Source: Phytopythium helicoides (taxonomy: Eukaryota > Oomycota > Peronosporomycetes > Pythiales > Pythiaceae). From it: DNA of 64,000 bases. The stretch is taken from NCBI GenBank assembly GCA_024867545.1, contig JANFNE010000022.1, forward strand, positions 186,001 through 250,000, written 5' to 3'. Below the pieces are notes generated by a model. That model was not told the DNA's origin. It saw nothing but the letters and a program-made list of their open reading frames with translations, and made no database searches. This document shows, one piece after another, positions 45,077 through 56,383 of this stretch. Each line of letters begins with the position of its first letter. The stretch's first letter is position 1. A program made the translations under genes and the position numbers.

Positions 45077-46014
45077 CTACTTCCTTGGGATGTAGACGCC
45101 ACCAGCACGCGAGACCCACGTTTCTGGCTCAGGTTTGTATAATGGGTCAGATTGACGAGGCGGACTTGGGCTTCGAGTGTCGTATGCGTCGTGAGTCCAC
45201 TTGCGCTCACTTGAAGCTGATGATCGCCGCCGTCGGTCTCTATCAAAGGCGCGACCGCCTCGACTTCGGCTCCGACTTCGACCTCGAGAACGACTGCGTG
45301 AGCGATCTCTGCTTCTACTTCGTCGCAACGATCGATGGCGGGACCTCGAACCGCTTCGGCTCCGACTTCTGCGATGGCCCCACTCTCTGTGACGACCCCT
45401 ACTCCTACTCCTGCTTCTTGAATACCTAGGATTCCTCTCTGAAGGCCGTCTTGAGCCGTACCGGTTCTCATCCAGCTAGTGCAAAGAGAAAATCACATGA
45501 GCCCAAGCTTCATTCTCAGTCAGTCAAATACTATTGTACCTGGGGGCGAAACGGGTCTGCCGGCGGCGGAGTGCCATTGATAATCGCTTTGGGGTGTGGA
45601 GACGCTGATGAACTGCGTCTATCCCTCTTCTTCTTCTTCTTGTCGCTCTTGCTCGCCGTCACCTCAATGTCTCGACCGAACTCGTCCTTTACGAACACAG
45701 GGCCATCATCCTTGTTCCTCTTCTTTTTCTTCTTTTTCTCTCTGCTTCTTCAGCTTTGCGTCGGGACTGTCCAAACCAGGCTGCCGCTCTATCTCCATGG
45801 CCGACGAGCTGGTAGCTCCAGCATATTCATCCTGCGCATTTCCAGAAGGCGCCACGCGCTCCACAATCTCTCCGCTGCGATGCAAGCAGCACATCCAGTC
45901 GTCAGCGCATCCTGACGCGCGCATAGAGCGCGCCGCACGCACCGCCAGTTGCGGATCCCACTCGCCATGCTGCCCTACTGCAGCGAGGCTGGCAAGAAGC
46001 GTCCTTTCGCGCAT
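45077..46014 (-). CDS. Arg/Ser-rich (RS) nuclear protein, one frame break
   Basis: Starts at the ATG 46012-46014. The N-terminal third is a Trp/Cys-containing segment (GEWDPQLAVRAARS, CADDWMCCLHRSG), followed by an acidic/Lys-rich helix. The next exon reads DDGPVFVKDEFGRDIEV, then a basic stretch (KSDKKKKKRDRRSSSAS); after a ~77-nt intron the last exon encodes a long RS domain (RSRSRDRSRSRSRGRSRS) and ends SRAGGVYIPRK. RS domains recruit spliceosomal partners, so a nuclear mRNA-processing role is likely, but I cannot name the family. The frame steps +1 inside two AAAAA runs near 45720-45735; removing one A restores a continuous protein. The start is 258 bp from the divergent GYF gene. Confidence 0.65.
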
Positions 46015-46258
46015 TGTCGCGCGAAGGTCGCGCGAATGTTAGGAGTGGAGGTCTCCCCCACCGCTGTGGTAGATCTAAAGCTCCCCCAATCCAGCGCAAC
46101 CGCAGGCGGCGCCGACTGGAGCGAGCGCGCGCAGAGCAAGCAGCAGGGCGGCGACCGAGCGCGGCGAGAGCGCGACCCGCGGTTAGTGAGCGTGCCTCCC
46201 CCTCCCTCCCAGCCCCTCCCTCCCCTCCCTCCCTCCGTCTCGGCCGACCCCCCTCGGC

Positions 46259-46270
46259 CGCACTTTCTCG
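46259..46270 (+). promoter_or_regulatory. Initiator-like element of the GYF gene
   Basis: CGCACTTTCTCG, 3-14 bp above the ATG at 46273, matching the oomycete YCAYTYY-type initiator. Confidence 0.45.
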
Positions 46271-46272
46271 CC

Positions 46273-48124
46273 ATGGCCGGCAGCGACGACGACTTCGTTA
46301 CCAAGACGACCAAGCACCGCAAGAAGGCCGGCAGCGACCAGACGCCCAAGAAGCCCGCAGGACGACGCCCCCGCGGGGGCCGCCGGCGGAAACGGCAGCG
46401 CAGAGGGCATCTCGCTGCGCCCGCGTACCATGTTCGCCATGAAGGGCCGCGGCCGCACTGAGTCGGAGCAGGCCGCCTACCGCCCGCAGTGGTCCAAGGA
46501 CGGCGAAGGGTTCGTCTCGGCTGGCGTCGCGGGCAAGGACGGCGACAGGCGCAAGAGCAAAGGTGCGGCGCTCGGGTGGGGCGCAGGGCTCGCTCTACGG
46601 GACTCTAACTGGTTGACGTGACTTTGCGCCGACAGTGCTTCGATACTCGAGAGAGGAGCTGCTAGCACTGCACGTACCATCGACGACGTCCCCGGAGTTC
46701 CCGCCCGACACGCCGGTTGCGTCGGAGCACTGCTTACCGCCCTGTTGGCACGCTACCGTTCGACTACGATGAGATTTACAAGCAGTGGTCGCTCAATCGC
46801 AACCGTGGCAGAGGACGTGGACGCGGGGCGGCGACGACTGGTAACCAAAACACTCGTGGAGCGCACGAAAGATCGCGCAGCGAAGGCAAGTGGGGAGACG
46901 AACCCGAACACGGCAAGGTTAGTTGCAGTACAAGCAGTGACCGCGCATTAATCGCATGGCCTTCATGCTCACACGCGACGTCTTTTAAGCAGAAAGATGA
47001 CGGAAACCACGAAGGTGGAGACCGATGGGAGCGTGGCGCCAAGCAAAGCGAGCACTCGAGAGGCACCGACATGTGGGACGATATGGGATCACTTGGAGCT
47101 GATGGCGGCGAGTTTGTACGTTCTCCACGCTGATGTTTAGCGAGACTTTGAAGAAGAGCTTACCGTTAATTCCGTTTGTTGGGCAGGATCTTACGAGCAT
47201 GGCTGAAGCCGCCGAGAAGTTCCGACGCGAAATGGATTTGATGCGAGAGCAACTAAAGGAGCCATCAGCAGCCCCGGTAAGATGCTTTCGGCCGCGCAAG
47301 GGTAGCAGATACGCCTCTTAGGTCTGACAACGACGATTCTGGACGTTTAGACGACTGCCGACGATCTGGATGCCTTTGACAAGAAGCTTGAGGACGCTGC
47401 CGCGGCTGGTCAGTTTGAAGACAGCGATGAAGAAGTGCAGTGGGATGACCCTGTGATCGATGACAACGAAGCACCACTGGGCGAATCTATGACAGCTTCT
47501 TTGCTGGACACGACTGAATCGTCAAGTCACCATCTCCAGACTGGTAACAGTATTTTTGAGACTCTAGAGCCGACCCCTCCGGCGCCTGCAACGAGTGCCT
47601 TTGAGCTGGAAGATAAGACGACATTTTCGCTTGGGACTCTGCAGAGCGAGCCGCGCCTGCCTGTCCTGGGTGGTTTACAGTTTGAAGTCAAGGACGAGTG
47701 GTTCTATCTGGACCCCGCAAGGTTTGCAACAAGGACCGTTCAAGACTGCAGAGATGCGGGAATGGTTTGAAGCGGGGTATTTTAAACCTCACCTACCAAT
47801 TCGCTTTGGACGCGAAGGTGGCTTCACACCGCTCGCCAACCAGTTCCTACATGGTCAATTGCCATTCAGCGGAGTACCTCAAATTTCCCGGCAAAGCGAA
47901 CATGAGCGCATGCTAGAATTCCAACGTGAACAGCAACGCCAGCAGCAGCTGCAGCAGCAACAGCAGCAGCAACAACAGTTGCTGCAAATGCAACGCCAGC
48001 AGCAAGAGCAGCAGCGATTGATGCAGCTGAATCACGAAGAGAAGATTCGCCTTGAGATGCAGCGCCTAGAAATTGCTCGACAGCAACAGTCGCACATTTT
48101 CCAGCAGCAGCAAATGCTGCACTT

Positions 48125-48160
<36 letters not shown>

Positions 48161-49846
48161 ACACATGCTTCTTCAACAGCAGACGTCGTGGCAGCGTAGC
48201 CAGCGTGAAGGTATCATGAGTGCGCTTGGATTGTTTGGAAATGGTCAAAGCAGTGGCGTTACTGCATCGGAACATGACGCGTTTCGGCCGAACCCATTGC
48301 AGCAGCAGCAGCAGCAGCACCAGCAACAGCAACAGCAACATTTGCAGCAGCAGCAACAACCACAGCAACATCAGCTATCATACGGGATGGACTTTGGCAA
48401 CCAACAGGAGCTCCGCTCCGGCGTTCCATCTCCGCATCAAAATATTGGATTCATGGCTGCCAACCCGGCTTGGCCAGTTGCGGCAACTACGGCAAGTATC
48501 GGTCTGCAACAGACAAACCCCACTCCTCCCGAACCTGTTGCTGAAAAAGCCACGAATCCGTTGGATGTTGGTGCCTGGGGACGGTCATCGATTGGAAGCA
48601 ACTTGAAGGCGGATGCAGAGACAGACGAGAAGCGTCAAGCAGCCGATGCTGCAGCTCGCGAGGAACTGAATTCGTCTCGATCGTCACGTACCAGTGAATC
48701 TCAGCAGCCGGAGGATTGCTGTGCAGCAGCCATCGCCTCAAAAGAAGGCAAAGGAGATCAAGCCTTCTCCCACAAAACCCCAGCAAACACAAAAGACTGA
48801 AAGTGTATGGGGCAAAGCGAACTCTTCCGTTTCGCAGGGCGCTCCGAAGGCGCCATCTCCGCCCAAGAAATCGCTGAAAGAGATTCAAGAGGAGGAACAG
48901 CGTGAGCTGCGAAACCGAATGCAAGGAGTCGTCCTCGCAAAACGCAAACCTTGCGCAAATGGGCGCCCAGCTTAAGATGATGCTTGGCGTCCACGGCCAG
49001 TCGACTACACCTAGCACCGGCTTCAGCCCCGGCACCAACTGCGTCTCCAGTTCCGCCTCCGGCACCAACCTCGGCTCCGGCTAAAGCTCCCGCTCCTGCA
49101 CCACCGGCACCACCAGTGAATGCGTGGGGAGCTGCAGCTGCAACGAACTCAAGCAACTCTGGAAAATCAATGCGCGATATTCTTGCTGAAGAAGAGCGTC
49201 TAGCGATTGAGCGGGCAAAGAAGGCCGAGAACGCTCCCGCTAGTTCTCATTGGGTGAACGTCGTTGCTGGCAACTCGGTCGCAGCCTCCTGTACCGAAGC
49301 CAGTTGCCCGCTCGCTAGGGCCAGTTCCTGCGTCCTGTGCTCAAGAGCCGCCAGCAAGCGCGTGCTGGACCTGCAAACGGTAGTGATGGCAGCGTGAAGA
49401 AACCGGGTGCAACCCCCACTCGTGTCGAGACGGACGCGTCGTTCTGGAACTTTGGAGCGGCTCAAACCTCAGTGCCTAGTAATAGTAGTAGTAGCAACGA
49501 GCACGCGGCATCAAGCTCCAACGCGTTCGGGTCGAGCAACGTGTCGCCTGAGTTCATGGGATGGGCCATCAAGCAGCTGCAGGCGATCGACCCCAATGCG
49601 AACGTGACACTGCTCGAGTATTGTGCGTCCGTCGAGGACCCGGGCGAGATCCGCGAGTACCTGGCAGCGTATCTAGGATCCACACCCCGCGTGTCGGCGT
49701 TTGCGACGGAGTTCATCCAGCGCAAGAAGAAGAACAGTGGAGTCAAGAAGTCGCCCAGCAACGCTGGCATCAAGCCGACGAGTCCCGCAGATGCGCTCGA
49801 TGCGTCCGGTAAGAAGAACCGGCGCCGCAGCAAGAAGACCGAGTAA
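46273..49846 (+). CDS. GIGYF/EXA1-type GYF-domain protein with polyQ, about eight +1 frame breaks
   Basis: Homolog of GYF-domain translational regulators (animal GIGYF1/2, plant EXA1), which bind 4E proteins and proline-rich partners. It has an eIF4E-binding-like motif YSREELLAL (Y-x4-L-phi) near 46640, an RGRGRGRG stretch, an acidic segment, then a GYF domain near 47690-47850: EWFYLDP / QGLQQGPFKTAEMREWF / EAGYFKPHLPIRFGREG. A ~250-residue Gln-rich region and a Pro/Ala-rich segment follow, then RDILAEEERLAIERAKK and a C-terminal domain (SPEFMGWAIKQLQAI...YLGSTPRVSAFATEFIQRKKK). The frame steps +1 near 46355, 46741, 47715, 48710, 48946, 49029, 49270 and 49340. Four of these are at in-frame CCC codons. 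The one at 47714-47716 splits the GYF core, so an intron is excluded there. Confidence 0.75.
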
Positions 49847-50125
49847 GGATCTCCCGGGCAGCAACGTACATGCAGTGCAGTGCGTCCATGAGTAGCGATA
49901 GCGTAGCCGGCCACCCACATGACCACATACATGATAGGGAGCACACAACAACAACAACAACAACAAAAGACAATCGAAGAATGAGTCTTCGCCGCCTCAA
50001 TCGACAATGCCGTCCGTCAGTTTATTGCTGGAGCTGCCGGCGCTCAACAATGTGGCACGAATCTATCGACCCTGCTTTTGATGTTCGAGAATCGTCCATC
50101 GATCGAGCCTCCAACATAACACTAG
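49847..50125. other. Convergent gap GYF / NMT
   Basis: 279 bp with an ACAACAACA run near 49948-49968; no gene seen. Confidence 0.3.
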
Positions 50126-51430
50126 CTAGCAAAGCACAATGCCCACACGCTCGTCCTCCATACGGGGGCAGCGCCAGTTGTACAAGTAGTACATCAGGTC
50201 TCCGTCGCCCGCACCAAACTTGAGCTCCTGCAAGAACTGCTTGTTGTCCATCAGCGTGAGTGCGTTAAACACGTCAAAGTCCTCGAGCTTGGCCATCACG
50301 AGTGTGTCCTGCATGAGCTCCACGATTGGCACCGAGGTCGCCACGTTGTAGTACGAGTACGCGGCGTTCAGCGTCTTGTGCTTTTCGTGGCCGATAACCG
50401 TCGACGGAAGGTGGTAAAAGCTCGTAAAGTCCGTGATCTTGTGCGTCTCCGGGTTCTCGACCACATATGAGCTAATGACACCATCGCGCGGCAGCATCCA
50501 GTGCGCGACCTCCTCCTTCGTGTACTCGGGCACGAGGTCGAACTTGTCGAGATAAGTCTTGAGCAGCGCAGCCACCTGCTCTACATCCTTCCCTTCCATC
50601 TTACGGTAGCCCGGGATAGCTGCCGCATCAGGAAGCTTGAACATCTTGATCGTGCGTGTCATGGTCATGCGCGGGGCGAGGCGCGAGAAGCCGACCTCAA
50701 TGAGCTTCTTGGGGTTCAGCGACCGGTGGTAGTACCGGCACTGGGACACGGGCATTGGCAGCACGACGCCTGCCGTGTAGACTGCCTGCCAGATGTTGCG
50801 CAGATTCACGCGGCGCGTGATCTCTTTGATGAGCACGGGCGCGAGGCGCTTTGCGCGCAGCTTTTTGTGCACGCAGAGGAAGTTGATCTCGGCCATCTCC
50901 ATGGTGCTGGCGTAGGCGCGCGTCAGGACGGGGATGCCGCTGATGAAGGCCATGAGCTTGTTGTTTTTCTGGTTGCGCACGCCAATGTGCCAGTCCTTGT
51001 GGAAGCCCGGCGGCGTGAGTGCCCACTTGAGGAACGGGATTGAGTAGTCGAAGCGAAACATGTTGTCGTCGTCCTCGACGTAGTTCTGCGTGAGCAGGTC
51101 GTACACCTCCGTCACGTCAGCGGCGTCCGTGAGGTCGAGCTCGCACCAGGAGAATCCCGCGGGCATGGCGTACGGCTCCTGGCGCACATCAGCCACCGTC
51201 TTCTCGGCGTCGATGGCGCCGTGCTCGCTCGGGAACTCGTCGATCTTTGGCACGGGCTGCGTCTTCCAGAACTTGTAGTCCTTGCTCTCGGCCTGCTGGC
51301 GCGCCAGCTGCTTGTCCGACACCAGGTTGAGCTGCTTGAGCACCGACAGAAACTCCTCCTGCTCCTCCACCGTCACCAGCTCCAGCTTTTCCTTGCCGGC
51401 GGCCGCGCCGTCCGTCGGGGGAGCGCTCAT
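50126..51430 (-). CDS. Glycylpeptide N-tetradecanoyltransferase (N-myristoyltransferase, NMT)
   Basis: Transfers myristate from myristoyl-CoA to N-terminal glycine of target proteins. One exon, 434 residues. The N-terminus includes [13 protein letters not shown]; the core has [19 protein letters not shown] and [15 protein letters not shown], the family signature [20 protein letters not shown] (oxyanion and CoA region), [30 protein letters not shown] and the C-terminal [16 protein letters not shown], where most NMTs have GIGDG(N/D)L. The terminal carboxylate acts as catalytic base in this family and here the protein ends VGIVLC. Start: the ATG at 51428-51430, 23 bp below an initiator-like element. 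Confidence 0.93.
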   Translation of the reverse strand: MSAPPTDGAAAGKEKLELVTVEEQEEFLSVLKQLNLVSDKQLARQQAESKDYKFWKTQPVPKIDEFPSEHGAIDAEKTVADVRQEPYAMPAGFSWCELDLTDAADVTEVYDLLTQNYVEDDDNMFRFDYSIPFLKWALTPPGFHKDWHIGVRNQKNNKLMAFISGIPVLTRAYASTMEMAEINFLCVHKKLRAKRLAPVLIKEITRRVNLRNIWQAVYTAGVVLPMPVSQCRYYHRSLNPKKLIEVGFSRLAPRMTMTRTIKMFKLPDAAAIPGYRKMEGKDVEQVAALLKTYLDKFDLVPEYTKEEVAHWMLPRDGVISSYVVENPETHKITDFTSFYHLPSTVIGHEKHKTLNAAYSYYNVATSVPIVELMQDTLVMAKLEDFDVFNALTLMDNKQFLQELKFGAGDGDLMYYLYNWRCPRMEDERVGIVLC

Positions 51431-51453
51431 GCTGTCGCTCCCTGCTTTTGTGG

Positions 51454-51469
51454 GGGAAGGAAAAGTGAC
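51454..51469 (-). promoter_or_regulatory. Initiator-like element of the NMT gene
   Basis: GTCACTTTTCCTTCCC on the minus strand, a good match to the oomycete Inr with T/C-rich flank; 24-39 bp above the ATG. Confidence 0.5.
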
Positions 51470-51608
51470 CTCCGCCACTAGGTTTTTTTTTTTTCGTCCA
51501 AAACCTTAGGATACCAATCGGGCCAATCGCATGCACAAAGCTGACATTATTGTCCAATCGCATGATCGGAAATGAGCATTGCTTCTTGAGCCAAGCGACC
51601 GAGGCGGC

Positions 51609-52672
51609 ATGGAGCAGGAGCGCCGCAAGAAGGCGCGGCGCGAGCGCGGCCTAAGCCTCAGCAGCGGCAGCGACGATGGCGAGAGTGATGGTGGGCGCGG
51701 CGCGGCGCGGCAGCCGACGCTCGTGTGCACGATGGAGAGCGTCAAGCTGCTGGTGGCGCTGCTCTCGTGCCTGGCGCAGGGCAGGAAGGACCAGCGCGTG
51801 CGCTGCGAGGTGGACGCGCAGGGGTTGCTGTTCACAGCGCACTCGCGGGGCAAGTCACTGCAGATCAAGACCTCCATCGGCACGGAGCTGTTCGAGACCT
51901 TCAAGCTCGTGCGCGACGCAGACGCAGACGCAGAGGACGACGGCCTGGAGCCGCAGCTGAGCTTCGCGCTCAACGCCAGCATGCTCGTCGAGTGCCTGAG
52001 CATCTTTGGGCCCTCTGCGCTCGGCACGACCTCGCTGCGAATGACCTATGCCCCCGAGGTGCGCAGTGGAGGGAGCAGATGCAAACGCGTTGACACTGCT
52101 GACGATTTACTTCTGCACAGAGCGCCAGTCTGCTCTTGGTCGTGGAGGACGGAGGCGTGATATGTGAGTGCTCGATGCAGGTTCTAGAGCACGAGGGCGG
52201 CGACATGGAGCAGTATGCGTTCGAGAGCGCGTTCGAACAGTCAGCAGTCGTCGCGAGGTGCATCATGCAGTCAGAGCCGCTGCACGAAGCGTTCGCGGAG
52301 CTGTACGACTTGCCGAGCGCGGCCAGCGTAACCATCACCATGCACAACACGCAGAACCAGCACGGACCTGGCGCCAAGAGCCTGAGTCTTAGCGCGGCAT
52401 CCGACTCGGGCTCGTGCGAGATCGACTTTGCGCCTACGTCGAGGGCGTTCATTGAGTACCACTGCGCGGCAGAAGACGACGACGGCAGCTGCTCGGCGAC
52501 TTTCCACGTCGCAGTGCTGCAGCAGGCGTTCAAGGCGCTTGCACACTCGAACGAGTCGTTCCTGCGCATGAACGGCGAGGGTTTCTTGTCTGTGCAGCAC
52601 ATGATCGAGAGCGGGACGGGCGACAAGGCGTTCGTCGACGCGCTCATAAGCCCCGAAGAGTCCGTGACATAA
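51609..52672 (+). CDS. Checkpoint clamp subunit RAD1 (9-1-1 complex)
   Basis: Subunit of the PCNA-like RAD9-RAD1-HUS1 clamp loaded at DNA damage. Exons 51609-52058 and 52121-52672 give 333 residues (human RAD1 has 282, the surplus is mostly N-terminal). The order of sliding-clamp elements is visible: MESVKLLVALLSCLAQ, VRCEVDAQGLLFTAHSRGKS, FETFKLVRD, LSFALNASMLVECLSIFG, then across the intron SASLLLVVEDGGVICECSM, FAPTSRAFIEYHC and a last AVLQQAFKALAHSNE...LSVQHMIE typical of the second clamp domain. RAD1 rather than PCNA because of the length and the acidic inserts; a search would confirm. Divergent from NMT (178 bp). Confidence 0.83.
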
Positions 52673-52857
52673 CACACGGCAGCGGTAAAAGAGCGAAACA
52701 AAACATGAAATTAGCTCCTCGGCGCACCGCGAAGACGGCGGCTGCAGCTCGCGCGCGTCACTTGCTCTCCTGGCAGTCGATGCCCGTGGCCAGTCACCCG
52801 CGATCCTCGCGCCGATCTTCGCGCGTGCGCTACAGCGCGGTCCTCTCTGCCGCGCGC

Positions 52858-53307
<450 letters not shown>

Positions 53308-53613
53308 GGCGGCTCCTTCTTCCAGACTGAGTGAACGCGATCCGAGCCGCCGTAGGAAAAAAACCTTGAGGTTTTAGAGTGGTGGGCAGTGGTGGGGACC
53401 ACACGACGGCAGGGTCAACCCATTTTGAAGCGATGGCAGTTGCCGAGGTGACGCACCACAGACATCCAAAACGATTGATGGTCGATCCACACGTCCAAAC
53501 AGGAGAAAGAACGCCGCATCCTTCGCAACCGAAAAATGAGCCACCTGCGAGATGATCTAGAGCTCGACATCCTTTAAAGCGCTCAAATACGGGGTACGTC
53601 GTCAAAAGGCACA
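53308..53613. other. Unique sequence between RBX1 and array 2
   Basis: About 306 bp, promoter side of RBX1; no gene recognised. Ends exactly where array homology starts at 53614. Confidence 0.4.
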
Positions 53614-53859
53614 ACCGCTCGCGAGCAGCGCGACATGCGGTTCGTCTCTCTCGGCCGACGACGCGAGGAGCAAGCTGTCAAGGTTGTCAAGGCTGCCAAG
53701 ACTGCCAAGACTGCCAAGGTCGCTGCCGCCAAGACTGCCGCCACTACAACGGCACACACATCCACCCGCACTCGCACTCGCACTCGCACTCGCGCATCCA
53801 AGATCTCCAAGATCTCCAAGATCTCCGCGCCGGTCTCCGTCCGACCGCGCTGGCGCTGA
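53614..53859 (+). pseudogene. Truncated copy at the inner edge of array 2
   Basis: About the last 81 codons of the family gene: second FVSLGRRR motif (53638-53661), Lys/Thr/Arg tail, KIS-KIS-KIS and VRPRWR. The 5' part is replaced by unrelated sequence, so it has no start region. It mirrors the truncated copy at the inner edge of array 1. Confidence 0.8.
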
Positions 53860-54544
53860 GCTCTACACACCAGCCTACTAGGTATTTATCAAAACAACGC
53901 ACGCTGCAACAAATACAATCCCATTCATTGATGACACGCAGGTGCTGCTTACGTGTGCTATTGCCATGCCTCCCCCACGCCCTACGCTTCCTATTGACAA
54001 CCCCCAAGCTCAAATCTAGCCTCAGAAGACTCCGTCACAGCGCTTCGTCCAGCAAGTTGTTGCCACATCGAGAATCGAGACATCAAACCGCCAATTCGTG
54101 GTGCGATTTGGCGCACTTTCCCTCTCTACCTCTCGACGCTACTTGGTTTGAATCGGCAAGTGAACCTGTCCAGCCACAGCCGCGCTGTTTTGCTCTCGAG
54201 GACCGAAATGGAACGGCGACCGTCCCATCTGGATCTGGAATGGCACGACATGACGCAGCATGGCGGCGGAGATGGCTACAGATATGGCTGCAGATATTCG
54301 GTCCACTTCAACTTAACGAATGGATCTTGAAGCGTTGTTGACGCGCGACGTGTGCAGCGAGGCGCGAGGTACAAGGCTGGCGTCTGGTCGACAGAGCGAG
54401 CGGCTTGCTAGCGGCACTAGCTGGTCAGAAGCATCGGGGATCCGCTCCGCTCCACCTCGCGCCTGCAGCTTCAGCCGCACCGCCTGGCGTCTTGTTCTTT
54501 CAGCGCCTTTCCGAGAGTTTGTCTTGGCTGGATTTTCTCTCAGT

Positions 54545-54564
54545 ATACAAACTCCAAGTCACTC
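54545..54564 (+). promoter_or_regulatory. 20-bp promoter block of array 2 copy 1
   Basis: ATACAAACTCCAAGTCACTC followed 26 bp later by CACTTTCCTT (54591-54600), an initiator-like element 75-84 bp above the ATG. The same pair recurs in each unit; the 20-mer also precedes SSADH. Confidence 0.5.
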
Positions 54565-54674
54565 GGGACCGCCCTCGCCCGCCTTGCCGCCACTTTCCTT
54601 CTCGCCGCCAAGAGAACCAAGCTCCAGCTCCAGCTCCAGCAACGACAACAACGACAACAACGACGACCGCAAGC

Positions 54675-55568
54675 ATGAGTGCTGTCGCCCACGTCGCCGC
54701 CCTCTCGCTGCTCGCGCTGCTCTCTGTGCTCGCCGCCGCCGTCTGCGCGACGCTGCTCGGCTTCCTCGTCGTCTGTGCGACGCTGCTGCTACGCTCGCCG
54801 ACCTCCTCCTCACCCTCGGACTCAGACTCGTCTCGCGCTTCCATCTGCGCCTCGAGCTGTGTCTCGACCTCGAGCGACGCCGTGAGTGACGCGGAGAAGG
54901 ACGAGAGCCTCGCCAGCGACCTCACAAAGGAACTGACGGCGCCAGCCACCGTGCCAGTCCCCACGCGCGCTCAAGTCGAATCCGAGGCTCCATCCGGCGA
55001 CTCGACCACGGATGAGGACTCGAACGATCTCGACGACGACTCGGATGATGAAGACTCGAACACCGGCGAGCACGAGATGAGTTCCAACGCCGTCTCGACG
55101 TCCGAGTCAGCTCCTGTCATCCCAGCGACGCTTCCGCGAGCCTCCGTCACCGCTTCTGCCAACGCGTGTGCTACCTCCGCCGAGCGAAGCCGCACGCGCC
55201 AGTTTCAACTCGAGCACTTCGTCTCGCTTGGTCGTCGACGATGCAGTGCCGCCAACAGCACCGCCTGCACTAGCGACATCGCCGTCGAGCAGCCTGTCTC
55301 GACGGTCACCGTCGCCGCTCCTACCGCTCGCGAGCAGCGCGACATGCGGTTCGTCTCTCTCGGCCGACGACGCGAGGAGCAAGCTGTCAAGGTTGTCAAG
55401 GCTGCCAAGACTGCCAAGACTGCCAAGGTCGCTGCCGCCAAGACTGCCGCCACTACAACGGCACACACATCCACCCGCACTCGCACTCGCACTCGCACTC
55501 GCGCATCCAAGATCTCCAAGATCTCCAAGATCTCCGCGCCGGTCTCCGTCCGACCGCGCTGGCGCTGA
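54675..55568 (+). CDS. Array 2 copy 1 of the FVSLGRRR-repeat family
   Basis: 297 codons. Same plan as array 1: MSAVAHV start, hydrophobic segment (slightly longer, ALSLLALLSVLAAAVCATLL), acidic tract, two FVSLGRRR motifs and a Lys/Thr/Arg tail. Function unknown. Confidence 0.72.
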   Translation: MSAVAHVAALSLLALLSVLAAAVCATLLGFLVVCATLLLRSPTSSSPSDSDSSRASICASSCVSTSSDAVSDAEKDESLASDLTKELTAPATVPVPTRAQVESEAPSGDSTTDEDSNDLDDDSDDEDSNTGEHEMSSNAVSTSESAPVIPATLPRASVTASANACATSAERSRTRQFQLEHFVSLGRRRCSAANSTACTSDIAVEQPVSTVTVAAPTAREQRDMRFVSLGRRREEQAVKVVKAAKTAKTAKVAAAKTAATTTAHTSTRTRTRTRTRASKISKISKISAPVSVRPRWR

Positions 55569-56383
55569 GCTCTACACACTAGCCTACTAGGTATTTATCA
55601 AAACAACGCACGCTGCAACAAATACAATCCCATTCATTGATGACACGCAGGTGCTGCTTACGTGTGCTATTGCCATGCCTCCCCCACGCCCTACGCTTCC
55701 TATTGACAACCCCCAAGCTCAAATCTAGCCTCAGAAGACTCCGTCACAGCGCTTCGTCCAGCAAGTTGTTGCCACATCGAGAATCGAGACATCAAACCGC
55801 CAATTCGTGGTGCGATTTGGCGCACTTTCCCTCTCTACCTCTCGACGCTACTTGGTTTGAATCGGCAAGTGAACCTGTCCAGCCACAGCCGCGCTGTTTT
55901 GCTCTCGAGGACCGAAATGGAACGGCGACCGTCCCATCTGGATCTGGAATGGCACGACATGACGCAGCATGGCGGCGGAGATGGCTACAGATATGGCTGC
56001 AGATATTCGGTCCACTTCAACTTAACGAATGGATCTTGAAGCGTTGTTGACGCGCGACGTGTGCAGCGAGGCGCGAGGTACAAGGCTGGCGTCTGGTCGA
56101 CAGAGCGAGCGGCTTGCTAGCGGCACTAGCTGGTCAGAAGCATCGGGGATCCGCTCCGCTCCACCTCGCGCCTGCAGCTTCAGCCGCACCGCCTGGCGTC
56201 TTGTTCTTTCAGCGCCTTTCCGAGAGTTTGTCTTGGCTGGATTTTCTCTCAGTATACAAACTCCAAGTCACTCGGGACCGCCCTCGCCCGCCTTGCCGCC
56301 ACTTTCCTTCTCGCCGCCAAGAGAACCAAGCTCCAGCTCCAGCTCCAGCAACGACAACAACGACAACAACGACGACCGCAAGC

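Noticed and set aside
46303..46366. A 64-nt intron (GTTACC...CCGCAG) to explain the first GYF frame change
   Set aside because: Possible but the donor is poor and the skipped segment looks coding (Lys-rich). Since seven further breaks of the same sign follow, a surplus base is more likely. Not excluded.
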